Source: Onchidella celtica (lineage: Eukaryota; Mollusca; Gastropoda; Systellommatophora; Onchidiidae). Taken from it: 64,000 bases of DNA. Each line of letters starts with the position of its first letter. Positions within the stretch are counted from its first letter, which is position 1. The stretch spans positions 79,143,186-79,207,185 of the forward strand of contig OZ007567.1 in the NCBI GenBank assembly GCA_963931925.1. Reading direction: 5' to 3'. The notes beneath the pieces are model-generated. The model saw only the letters and a program-made list of their open reading frames with translations, made no database searches and was not told where the DNA came from. Position numbers and translations under genes: made by a program. Below are positions 11,086-21,553 of the stretch, piece after piece.

Positions 11086-11433
11086 CGTCACAAAACAGCG
11101 AAAGGTCCGCGGCTGTAGGTTTACGGTTGCGACCGACGCTTCAGCATAGCTACAATGCAGCGGTCGCTAAAAGTCCATACGGCCATCATTTATAACAATA
11201 AAAAAAAGGCAGCTGTAGACAATAGAATGAAAGGATAGGCAAGTTAATGCATTATTAATACATGTACAACCAATCTTGACAAATAAAAAGAAATTTCTAC
11301 TGCAGATAGAACTAGAATCGGAATTTCCCGAGCGGCGGCCATGTTGGTTATACGGCCGCATCTCGTTAACTTCCGTAAAAAACGACACAGCCCGAAGCTT
11401 GTGTTTCCAGTCTGGTTGATTTATTAGTCTGTG
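11042..11433. mobile_element. 392-bp MITE inserted in the LINE (8-bp TSD)
   Basis: The termini are CACAGACTAATAAA at 11042 and its exact reverse complement ending at 11433. The inverted similarity extends to about 27 bp through CCAGACTGG with a few mismatches. Flanks are a perfect 8-bp direct repeat, GTGCGACC. An 8-bp duplication is typical of hAT and P superfamilies. The CACAG terminus and the subterminal TGACGTCAC at about 11082-11090 make a P- or hAT-type non-autonomous element plausible. No transposase fragment is visible inside. The insertion falls at the end of ORF1, just before ORF2, so it is younger than the LINE. Confidence 0.85.
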
Positions 11434-11441
11434 GTGCGACC
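11434..11441. repeat. Target-site duplication, right copy
   Basis: GTGCGACC immediately right of the MITE, identical to 11034-11041. Confidence 0.85.
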
Positions 11442-11546
11442 CAACTTCAACTTATTGAGGTTAGTATGCTCAAAGAGGAAAAGTAAAGAAAAAAAACAAA
11501 ATAAATCACTGACAGAAACAGGCAACAAAAACTACTCAACAAGGAA

Positions 11547-14500
11547 ATGATGTTCAGAACGAAGATATGCACGCTTAATGTGCAGGGCTTGAGGCAGCAA
11601 AAAAAAAACAAAAAACACACACGAAAGGCACTCTTTCGAACCATGAAAATTGAAAAATTTGAAGGATAGCAATGCAGGAAACGCACCTTCTCGAGGATGA
11701 TATGGAATTAGTTAAAAAGGAATGGGGAGGAATGATTCATTATTCAGTAGGGACCACCAGAAGTAAAGGAATTATGACCATGTTCGGCAAAACTATTGCA
11801 GATGAACAGGTAAAACTTGCATACAAAAACGAAAGAATGATAATCTCCAGGATGAATGTAGAAAATGAAAATGAGGTCTACTTAATAAATGTTTATGGAC
11901 CATGTATAGAAAGGGAAAATTTTATTTTTTGTGCGCAAGTGAAAAGAATAATTGAAAAGTATGTCGACAATGGAAATACCACTAATGTTATATACCTCGG
12001 TGAGTTCAACACCGTTATGTGCAACAACTTAGATACTGTTTCAGGAGCGAAACATCCGAATAATATGGTGGAATTTCTAAACACACATATAAAAGAATTG
12101 TCGCTAACGGATATGTGAAGGCAACAACATCCAGGAGATCGAACCCATACCTGGAGCAAGAAGACTAGATTACGTCTTTGTGGGTGACAACCTCCTCACT
12201 TTTGTATCGGAAACTAATAAGTAATATACAAAATTTTGGATTTTCAGATCACAGAGCTTCAGTAATTACTTTTAACTTTCAGTCGTTTAATAGGGGGCCA
12301 TCCTCATATAAAATGAATACAAGTTTGTTTAAGGACCTCAGATACGCCAACCTAATAAACGACACCATACATAGCACGGAAGAAACTCATAAAGATTTGG
12401 ACCCCCAATTGAGATGGGAAATGATAAAAATTGATGTAAAGGAAGCTAGTCAACAATATAGTCGCCATCTACAAAATGGAAAAAGGAAAAGGAAATCAGA
12501 TCTGTTATAAACATTAAATATGTTAGAAGCAAAACTCACGCAAGACCCTGAAAGTAAAGAGGTTTATGCTCAAATCATGTCTACGAATAAACAGCTGGAA
12601 ATAATTCAGATGGATGAGACAAGAGGTGCCCAGATTAGAGCAGGAATAAAATGGATTGAGGAAGTTGTAAAAGTCCACAAAGTTCTTTTTAAGTTTAGAA
12701 AAAGTGAGATCGAAGAGTAATACTATCCATAAACTTATTAACAATTGTGGTAAGGATTTAAATAACGCTGCTGAGATCAATAACCAAATTTGTCGTTTTA
12801 CGAAAAACTGTACCGGGAAGAAAACAACAAATTTTAAATCGAATCGGAATTACAAACACCTCGGATATGTGATGTCGAGAGGGAGCAATGCCACATACAA
12901 ATTACTGATGCAGAGGTTTTATCTGCTCTGAAGAAAATGAAAAATGCTTCCGCTCCAGGATTAGATGGAATTCCAATGGAATTTTATAAAGTATTCTGGA
13001 GCCAAATTAAGAAACCATTAATTAACTCCTACCTCTATAGCTTTCAGAAGGGATGTTTGTCTCCAACCCAGAGAAAGGGAATTATAAGTCTTTTGCACAA
13101 AGGGAAAGGTCTAAGTAGAAATGATTTAGGAAACTGGCGCCCAATATCGCTTACAAATTCGGAATATAAAATAATACTTAATAGCAAAAAACCTTGGCAC
13201 TGAGACTGGACAAAGTCCTGCAAATAATCAGCAAAAACCAAGTGGGCTTTGTTAAAGGAAGAAGTATAGTAACTATGTTACGAGAATTAGATGATATCAT
13301 CGAAAGTCAAAAGCAAAGGAAAGTAGGAAGTGTCTTATCTCTCGATTTCCAAAAAGCATTCGATACTATATCGACAAGCCTGGTTACTGAATCCTTTAGA
13401 ATGTTTGGTTTTGGAAGTTATAATAATTCGTCACTGGAAGTCCACTTTAATGAAAGATTGAGTGGCTATCATCGGGAACGGGGGATTCTTTGGTAGAGAG
13501 TTTAAAATTGAGAGAGGGGTACTGCAGGGTTGCCCAATTTCTCCATTAATCTTTGTGGTTGCTTTGAAATCTTGGTCCTTAAAATTAAACAAGAAAGAAA
13601 TATTAGAGGAATTACACTACCGGACACAACGAGCCAGGTAAAAATTAAACAATATGCCGACGAGACATTTTTTTTGGAAGACTTAATTGACCACAGAGAA
13701 ATTCTGGCTAAAATAAAAGAATTTACTTAATAAATTTCTTAAATAAAGAAAAGTCGCTTGCGATGACCATGGGAAAAGAAAGAATTCAGTGGACTGAAGA
13801 ACTGGACATAAAAGTGGTTGACAAACTGAAAATTTTAGGTATAACTTTCAGCTCGAAGTCTCCAGCAATGGAGACGGAGGAAAACTGGAATAAGAAAATA
13901 GAAACTACAGAAAAAATACTGTCCTTATGGGCTAGAAGAGATCTATCTATAATTGGCAAAATACATATGATGAATACATTTGCTCTAAGTCAATGTATGT
14001 ATGTAATGCAGAGCACTGGGCTTCCTTTGCATATACTGAACAAAATAAATAAGTTATTTTTTAAATTTATATGGAAAAAAACGACTTACGAACACCAGGG
14101 CGTTGGAAAAAGTAAACAGAGTTACGATGTGTAGTCCATATGAAAAAGGCGGGATGAATATGGTAAATATAATTCGTGAGCAAATTTCTATTCTTTTTCA
14201 ATGGGGAGAAAATTTAATTCATGGTGAAAGTCAGCCTCGGAAAATTATTCCCTTGCAATGTCTCGCTCCAGTTGGAGGCATCGCTGCCTTTGAAAGTAAC
14301 GTTGCGAGTAAAGAATTCAAAGGTCTAGAAAAGTTTAAAATATTATTCTGGAGAGTTTTGAAGACATGGATCGATCATAACCATATCCCTGAGACCGGAA
14401 ATGTATTATCAGTAAATGAAACGCTTTCTGACAACAAAAATATAAAGTATAAGATAAGAATAGCATACTTCTCTTGCCAAACTCTATACAGAGAAATATT

Positions 14501-15239
14501 GTCTATGTTAAAGATGTATGTAATAATAATACCATAATTTCCTTTTATGACTTTATAGGGAAATACGGGCCCTTCCCTGGTGCCCAGCTAGAATACAATG
14601 TATTATACAACGCCCTTTATAAGAAGCCATTGCTGCAGGAGGAAAGACCAGGATCATTGAAATCTATCAAATTCAGAGGGGAAATCATAGGTAATAACTA
14701 TAGGAAGGAAAGGATTTGAAAAACTATTAGTCGAGAGACAATCTTATGCAATTAATTTCTGGAAACAGAAACTGAAAGTAGAGATAAGAGAAACACACTG
14801 GAAAATTGCATTTAACTGCACCACAGAAACAAGGTTAAGAATAATTATTGCACATTGCAGTGGAAAATATTGAATAACATTTATCCAACAAGTACATTAT
14901 TAAAAAAGGTGGGAGTACAAGACTCAATTTTATGCCCAAGGTGTAAAGCGGTAGAGTTTTTGGAACATTTTTTTCTATGATTGCCCAACAGTCCAGCTAC
15001 TCTGGAAAGAAATCGAAAACCGAATTACAACAGAAACAGGTAAGAGAATTGTTTTAGATAAATGTTCCGTTTTATTGGGACTGCCGTCGCATGGCAAATT
15101 TAACAAGAAATCTCTGAATGAAATTAATCATGCAATATTGATAGGGAAAATGGTAATTTCGAAATACAACTATGGTAAGAGAGGCAAAATGACAGACCTG
15201 TTTAACGCAGAGGCCAAGTTTAGGAAACTATGGGAGTAA
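11547..15239 (+). pseudogene. LINE ORF2: AP endonuclease and reverse transcriptase (broken)
   Basis: It starts at ATG 11547 with MFRTKICTLNVQGLRQ, the usual first strand of an apurinic-type endonuclease. The endonuclease continues at 11672 (MQETHLLEDD), about 11997 (LGEFNTV, where GDFN is expected) and about 12250 (FSDHRASVI). Reverse transcriptase motifs follow: PGLDGIPMEFYKVFW (12957), GNWRPISL (13134), NQVGFVKGRSI (13233), LSLDFQKAFDTIS (13339), a GCPISPL-type stretch (13525) and YADETFFL (13653). The C-terminal zinc motif CPRCKAVEFLEHFF is at about 14934. The stop is TAA 15237-15239. Total span is about 1230 codons, normal for a LINE ORF2. At least eight frame changes or stops make it non-functional, and two catalytic acidic positions read Glu instead of Asp. 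Confidence 0.85.
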
Positions 15240-15300
15240 TCAAGGAAGTCGTGGAGGAAGGAACGCAAAGAAGGTGAGTCAGGTAAGAATTTTACTCCCT

Positions 15301-16170
15301 TTCACGGGGCAGGGACTTTTTAGAAACCTATAGTGCCCTTAATAACTGCAGAGGGTTAGGAAGCTAACAGTAGTACTAATAGCAATAACATCTGCTAAAT
15401 AGCATACTCATGAAATGCCATTTTGCCGTAACTGGTTAAGTTTGAGCGTGTGGCTGCCGGGTTGTCCCAGGGAAAGCACCCACATACATCACGATTTGTA
15501 TTAACTACAATACGTATACAATAGTGTCATTGTAACTGCTGGAGGTCACGGGGTGGTTGTTTGTTTTTTTTTGGGCAGGTTTTTACACCCTAAGACGCCC
15601 AACAGATAGGTGGTGAGGCTCCATATGGGGCAGTCTCGGTGTGCCATAATCAAATTTACAACTATACAATCCCCTCCTTTTCAACTGCTAAAATTCATTA
15701 CGAAGATTAAATTTTTAATCCCCTCGGATGATCTATTTTGTTAATTGCCTCCCCCTCTTTGTCCATGCCACTGCTGCACTTTGTCTCATTCAGTCAAGAA
15801 TTGGTTAGGACATTAACAGAACTAACATAAACAGCCACTATAGAGCGGACCTCTGCAGTTTAGAGACTTTTATTATTGTTGTGGCGTCAGGACTAACAAT
15901 GGACGTTTCTTTTGATGAAGTGGGAAAGCGGGAAGAGCTCACCCCTAGGTTCTGTATAGACCAGGGGCAAGCAGAAAACTAAAAAAGGAACATTTTCAGT
16001 AACAGATCTCAGTTCTTCTTTGTCTCTCTTACAGCAGCTAAAACATTTTGAAAAAAAAAAACTCGAACTAACAGGATATGACAACACCGATAGTATTGTC
16101 TAAACATAATCATATTTAACAAGTTATCTAACTCACTAATGCGGTACCCCAAAAAAAAATGTAGTGAGCT
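15301..16170. other. Unannotated sequence
   Basis: No gene or clear repeat recognised downstream of the LINE. The start may still include LINE 3' untranslated sequence. Confidence 0.35.
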
Positions 16171-16179
16171 CGGGGGAAA

Positions 16180-16490
16180 AAAAATTCATGTGCAGATGGT
16201 AGCAAACAAAACAAAACAAAATGATTGCATTTACTTTTAATGGTTGAGAAGGTATGGAGTGAGGCGTGAAATTTTATGAGAATCTGATCCCGGAATGTTT
16301 CAAATTTCATACTACTTCATGTTGGAAATTAATTATTAAAAATTGCCCTATGAAGATATATATAACTGTTTGTGTCTTTGAAATTCATGTGGAGATGTTA
16401 ACGAAAGTAATGCTGTATGATAATAGAAATTATCTTTATTGGTTGCGAGGTTATGGACTGACAGGTGTAATTTTATGAAAATCCAGTCAC
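16180..16490. repeat. Diverged ~105-bp direct duplication
   Basis: 16188-16292 and 16381-16482 align end to end. Both begin AAATTCATGTG-AGATG and both end near AATTTTATGA-AATC, with the middle diverged. They lie just upstream of the tandem array at 16670 and may belong to the same larger repeat. Confidence 0.55.
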
Positions 16491-16669
16491 AGCTGCTAGT
16501 GCTAAAATTAAGCCAAAAATAAATATAGAAAAAAATCATAACTTTGCAACAAATGGAGATATTTGAAAAATTCAAAAAGATTTGTGATCTGGGCATCAAG
16601 ACTTGTTTTGAGCATAGTTTCATGGTCTTTGGTGAAATTTGAATTTTTTTCACTGAACTGCCTAGTTGG

Positions 16670-16830
16670 ATGCCCGCAGAACTGTTCAGTGTCCTCTCAA
16701 ACATCGGCCACCGAGTGGAATTCAGTAGCGCAACAAAGTCTGAATTGGTATATAGTGCAACGGACATGCTAGCGGTGCTAGTACACCTATGTTGGATGCC
16801 TGCAGAACTGTTCTCTCAAACCTCGGCTGC
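16670..16830 (+). repeat. Second copy of the ~116-bp repeat (about 1.3 units)
   Basis: The sequence matches the array at 6351-6812, including TCTCAAACATCGGCCACCGA and the TGCTAGTACACCTATGTTGG end. It carries a small insertion (GTGTCC) in the first part. A second unit starts near 16795 and breaks off after about 35 bp. Confidence 0.8.
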
Positions 16831-16917
16831 CCAGCTGTAGCTGGTGGCACCAAGTATGGACTGTTCAGGAATTTGTGATAGGGGATATCAGGGCCGGTGC
16901 CCACAGGGATAAACGTC

Positions 16918-17530
16918 TCGCACAACTTTTCTCAAACTTCGGCCACGGCGTGGTATTCAGTGACTCAAAGTTCGGATGGTTTAGTATATTGTGCAACACC
17001 CTATGTCCACAACAGTCGTATTAGAATGCACAATCTTTCGCAAACTTCGGCCACGGCGTGGTATTCAGTGACACAAAGTTCGGATGGTTTAGTATATTGT
17101 GCAACACCTTATGTCCACAACAGTCGTATTAGAATGGACAATCTTTCGCAAACTTCGGCCACGGCGTGGTATTCAGTGACACAAAGTTCGGATGGTTTAG
17201 TATAATTATTGTGCAACACCCTATGTCCACGACAGTCGTATTAGATGCACAACTTTTCTCAAACTTCGGCCACGGCGTGGTATTCTGTGACTCAAAGTTC
17301 GGATGGTTTAGTATAATTATTGTGCAACACCCTACGTCCACGACAGTCGTATTAGATGCACAATCTTTCTCAAACTTCGGCCACGCGGTGGTATCCAGTG
17401 ACACAATGTTCGGATTGTTCAGTGTTTTATGCAACATCCTATGCCCACAACAGTCGTATCAGATGCACAGTCTGTTCAAACTCCGGCTACAGGGTGGCTT
17501 TCAGTGGCGCAAAGTCCGGATTTAGTGCAA
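16918..17530 (+). repeat. Tandem array, six ~108-111-bp units
   Basis: The core CAAACTTCGGCCACGGCGTG begins at 16933, 17041, 17149 and 17260; variant cores begin at 17371 and 17477 (periods 108, 108, 111, 111 and 106). Each unit also carries GGTATTCAGTG and AACAGTCGTATTAGA-type blocks. The core is shared with the 116-bp family at 6351 and 16670, so the two arrays are related subfamilies. The last unit (17465-17530) is the most diverged and returns to a GGTGGCTTTCAGTGGCGCAA form resembling the other subfamily. Confidence 0.85.
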
Positions 17531-18570
17531 AAGATTGGACCAGAATGGCACGACGAGAGTGGTAAAAATAGAAGAATATGTCTTTTTCCACCATGGAGAT
17601 ACAACAGGGGTGCAGTGAGGTGGGTGTTTTGATTTGCATGTGGGACTGTGTGTTTCTTGGCGTATTTGTGTCAGTGTTAGAAAGGGAATGAGAGAAGGAA
17701 CAGAGTAAGGGGTGGGGGTATATGTGGTGTGCATATGAATGTTTGTGTATGTTTCTGGATGAAAGGTATACTGACTTGTCGATTAATATAAATTTTGATT
17801 TTACCATTTAATGACCGTCTGATTTCTTGATTAATTTCAGACCAACCCAGTGGGTCTTTGGAGCTGTTGAGAGCGGCAACAAAATTTGTCTCATGCAGAT
17901 GCCTGATAAGCAGAGGACCACCCTCCACCCCCCCCCCCCAAAATCCAGAAGTTTGTCGCACCTGGAAGCCGAGTGATCGCAGAGGGTGGGGCGGGGAGTT
18001 GGGAGGGGGACGCGACACTGTTGCTGTCCGTGTGCACAACTTTGTGTATATCAATGATTGGAAAATCAACACCAACATGTAGGAAATCCCTGAATGCGGG
18101 TCATGCAGAAGATAAAAAGACAGTTTTTGGACATGCAGGCCGCTGTTCCCATCCTACCTGGCGAAATCTACGTGGCGCTCATGCCATAGTCCGATCTCTT
18201 TGAGCATATTCTAGCCTGCATCAGAGAGCACCACCCAGAAAACTGAAATCTAATTAATAATGCATTTACATATCTATCTCTTTGAGCACACTTTTCCTTA
18301 TGCATTTACTTGGTGTGAGAGTTTTGAATAATTAAGAGATGTTTGAATGTTGAAGAAAAGGAAGTGAATGAAGAAAAAGAATTAAGAAGTAAAAAAATGA
18401 GGATGAGGTGATGCAGCGGTCGAAACGGAAAAGCAACAGCAGTAAGAACTGCTACAGCACCCATAACTGCAATGTGTACCAGCAGAGCAAGCAAAACAAA
18501 TTGCAAGTTCACATCTCAACATGACAGCACTATGCATGGAAAGATGACAAGGGAAATAAGCATTATTATA
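17531..18570. other. Unannotated sequence
   Basis: No gene recognised. A poly(C) run lies at about 17928-17939. A sharp change from AT-rich to G-rich sequence occurs at about 17970-18010. Confidence 0.35.
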
Positions 18571-18572
18571 CT

Positions 18573-18710
18573 GTTAAATTTGTTGTATTACTTTTTAGTG
18601 GTTGCTTCCCTTGTAATGAAAGGCGGAGTTGGATTCGCTTTTTGAAATGGAACAGCAGAATGCAGAATAAATCAGCATCGTTAAATTTGTTGTATTACTT
18701 TTTAGTGGTT
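18573..18710. repeat. 31-bp direct repeat pair
   Basis: The block GTTAAATTTGTTGTATTACT plus 11 following bases occurs at 18573-18603 and again at 18680-18710 without change. It overlaps the 90-bp duplicated block at 18587-18676. Confidence 0.8.
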
Positions 18711-19010
18711 TATGCGGAAGGGTCTGCAGGGCAAAAATAGGACTTATCAGTCACATGAGAAGCCATAAGTCATGAAAGAACAGTCTTTCCATTCTGTCCT
18801 CTGTGTCCTTTAGTTCTCTTTATTGTCCATGTGTTGAAATTCTCAACAATTTCTGTTCTTTATTCCTCTGGTGTTGTTAAGGTCATCATCATACCTGATG
18901 GACGAACTATTATTATTATTATTACTTTTTAGTGGTTGCTTCCCTTGTAATGAAAGGCGGAGTTGGATTCGCTTTTTGAAATGGAACAGCAGAATGCAGA
19001 ATAAATCAGC
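18587..19010. repeat. Perfect 90-bp direct duplication
   Basis: 18587-18676 and 18921-19010 are identical over 90 bp, from ATTACTTTTTAGTGG to AATAAATCAGC, at an offset of 334 bp. The right copy is preceded by a TTA-triplet run at about 18908-18922, which could have served as the exchange point. Identity implies a recent duplication, or an assembly artefact. Confidence 0.85.
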
Positions 19011-19284
19011 GGTGGATGCGCTGAAAAATGGCGGGAGGGGGGAGGGGGGGGGGGTAGAGATTGCAGTGCACCTTTACTCAGAAAACTGTTTTCTTACATG
19101 TCAGTTATCTATTATAAAATGGCATTAGATCTATAGTCAATGCACTAGGTCCTTTTCACTTCCGTGTTACGGTTGTTTGCGGGGAGCCGTACGGCTTCGA
19201 AAAGCACCCTGTAGGGCAAAAACCTCCACTTGCCTTAGTGATGGCATCTGAATATGTGCACAGTCTAAGCAAAGATGCATTTTT

Positions 19285-19360
19285 ATGCCAGAACCAGCAC
19301 GTAACGGGTTTGTACAGTTGGGTGCCCAACAAGAGGATGGCATCGTTCGACCGTTGTTCA
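19285..19360 (-). pseudogene. Possible THAP-domain N-terminal remnant
   Basis: On the minus strand, an ATG near 19340 opens MPSSCWAPNCTNPLRAGSGI and then KMH. The C-x4-C spacing after an MP start, followed by a small glycine loop and a histidine-adjacent hydrophobic position, is how THAP domains begin. The remainder of the domain is not recognisable. The surrounding open frame (19167-19394) has no other motif. Evidence is weak. Confidence 0.3.
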
Positions 19361-19852
19361 CCGCTTCCCCCCTACAAGTGGGGCACGCCGCCATTTTGTT
19401 TGCAAATCACGTGATATGGAGGACGGGAAATGAAATGGGTCTGGTACAGTTTCATTTACTGGTGTTTTTATGACGAATCCACATGTTTTGTGACGTTCTT
19501 ATCAACACATCACAACGTAACGTAGCAGACGTCTGCTGTCTTAGCTTCCATTTCGTCTCAAACAACTTTTTAAAATTTTGTATCTCGGAAACTTCCATCT
19601 TGAGTTCAAAGGTAAGTCATGTGACCCTACTCTTTTTACCGCCTAGCGGTCCGGTGTAGGCTTACAAAAGTGCTCGAACACTTTACTTAGGGGGGATTTT
19701 CACTGAAAATATGTTGATGGGGGATTATGAGCCTGGTTATGCACATATTGCCCTGACCCCACTGACATGCATTCATTTTACACTCAGCATGTAGTGCGGT
19801 CACTAGTGATCGCACCGTCACATCAGTGGTGTGTGTGCACCATGGATATATA

Positions 19853-20057
19853 TGTCACAGGACAAATTACGATTCAGGATGATCCGGGATTGTCCTAGTA
19901 CAAACAAGGACCTGCATTTTTCCTAGAAAAATCAAGGATCCATGATTATCCTGGAAATAACCCAATAAAAACGCAGAATCCTGTTTTTCCTAGGAAAAAC
20001 GAGCATCTTTGTTTTTCCTAATGTCTAGTACAAATGAGAACTAGTGCAAATGAAGAT
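19853..20057 (+). repeat. Left terminal inverted repeat of Ginger-like element
   Basis: Inverted partner of 23246-23450. It starts TGTCACAGG and includes internal TCCTAGGAAAAA palindromes. Similarity fades just after GCAAATGAAGAT. Confidence 0.85.
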
Positions 20058-20233
20058 TGTCTTGGCATATGTAATAGTGTTAACAGGACTTACCTCAGTT
20101 CAAATTTGCTTGCATGATGTGGTTAGCTGAGCTCACTTTCTTTATCTTCTTTTTTCTGGTCAAGTCAGTCAGCTCACTTCTCAGTTGTCTTCAAAGTTTA
20201 ACCAGTCCTCTGTGCAGCGATTGTTGAGTCAAC

Positions 20234-20992
20234 ATGGCTCAAAAGGAGACTTTTTACAGACTCATGAAAGAATATGCAAAGACTCTGAAATCTAAGAATG
20301 AACATTTCAGTGTGACAACAACGAAATACAGCAATATTGTTCAAGCTTTGGGATTGCAGAAAGGAGAAAGTTGTCCAGAAGGAGCTAAATTCAAACTGTG
20401 GTGCAAGAAACATTTCAAACTTGAGCAAATTGGATCAAAACAGATAGTGTACTGTTCCAAAACGTCTAGTCCACTTGTTACATACGAGGAAATATTTGAA
20501 ACGGTAAAGAAGTGTCATGAAAAAGTGGGCCACTCTGGACGTGATAAGAGTTGGAATGAAGTGCATACTAACTATGCAGGAATTAAGCATTCCGTCATAG
20601 ACATTTTTCTTAAAACTTGCACAGCATGTAGTCAGCGACAACCTTCAAGAACCATTCCAGCAGGGAGACCGATGATAAATTTGGAGTTTCTACTGCGACT
20701 ACAGATTGATCTGGTAGACATGCGGAGTCAGCCTGATGGAGAGTTTAAATGGATCCTTCATGCCAGAGACCACTTCACCAAGTTTAGCTGGCTCTATCCA
20801 ATGAGAACAAAAATGGCTGCAGAAGTAGCTGACCATCTGATTACTCAGTTTTGTGTCTTTGGACCTCCGCTCCGAGAATCTTACAATCTGACAATGGAAA
20901 GGAGTTCACTGCTCAAGTGATCAACAATTTGTCGCTTCTCTGGCCTGGCTTGGTGATCATTCATGGAAGACCAAGACATCCTGAATCACAAG
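20234..20992 (+). CDS. Integrase, N-terminal exon (one frameshift)
   Basis: From ATG 20234 (MAQKETFYRLMKEYAKTLKS). The N-terminal region is followed by an HHCC zinc-binding module, CHEKVGHSGRDK with FLKTCTAC about 35 residues later. The DDE core of retroviral-type integrases then begins: LQIDLVDM supplies the first Asp. The second Asp, in LQSDNGKEF at about 20888, is in the next frame, so one base is gained or lost near 20866. The first frame runs to a stop at 20920; the corrected frame runs on through IIHGRPRHPESQ to the splice donor after 20992. The ESQ supplies the catalytic Glu. The protein would cut and join the element's TIR ends. The family resemblance is to KRBA2-type integrases. Confidence 0.85.
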
Positions 20993-21553
20993 GTAAAGTT
21001 TGATCCATAATTTTACTAATTGGCAACAATCTCTCCCAATTGTTCTTATCTTGTTACTGGTTTTGTGGTTTTGTAGGATGCGTCGAGCCATACATCCTGA
21101 ATCACAAGGTAAAGTTTGATCCATATTTTTACTAATTGAGAAGAATAATTTTGACAGTGATCTTGACGGCTTACTTATACCCGATCTTCACATTGTTAAA
21201 CACAACATCCCGCACGCCCCCCCCCCCCTTCCTATTTTTAAAAAAACACACAGAGAGAGCGGGAGGATGGGAGAGAGTAGTAGGAGAGAAAGTGAGGGAG
21301 GGGAGGGAGAGGAGAGAGAGAGAAGGGGAGGGGAGAGTAGGAGACGAGGAGGGGGGAGCGTGTGATAGAGAATACAATTATGTGGGAATGAAGATTGTGT
21401 TTAGCGCAGTTAAGATTTTGTTTCATTCCCCCTTGTCATAAAGCTGTATATTGCTATACGACAATAAAAATGTCCTGTGTCCTGTGTCTCTCTCTCTCTT
21501 TTTCTCTCTCGCCCAAATGTTCTCACCTTGTTACTGGTTTTGTGGTTTTGTAG
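20993..21553 (+). other. Intron within the integrase gene, with internal tandem copy
   Basis: The donor is AAG/GTAAAG at 20993 and the acceptor TTTTGTAG/GATG ends at 21553. Joining the two gives a continuous frame (ESQ-G-CVELGNGDMQ), as in related integrases. The stretch from the exon edge through the acceptor (about 20979-21091) is present again from about 21094, so a second donor (after 21108) and an earlier acceptor (21076) exist and bracket a 32-bp mini-exon copy. The second intron copy is swollen by about 350 bp (21150-21500) containing a poly(C) run, GA-rich repeats and a CT-rich run. Confidence 0.75.

Larger units (their letters stand above)
9310..15300 (+). mobile_element. Near full-length non-LTR retrotransposon (LINE), decayed
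   Basis: The order is 5' leader, zinc-knuckle ORF1 (about 9752-11085), ORF2 with endonuclease, reverse transcriptase and C-terminal zinc motif (11547-15239), then a short 3' region. Many frameshifts and stops break both ORFs. The 5' edge is uncertain (between about 9.3 and 9.75 kb) and no poly(A) or simple-repeat tail was identified after 15239. A 392-bp MITE is inserted between the ORFs at 11042-11433. The clade is unresolved: the C-terminal CPRC...HFF motif is seen in L1/Tx1 and related lineages, while gag-like ORF1s with CCHC knuckles are also known in I/Jockey-type elements. Confidence 0.8.
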
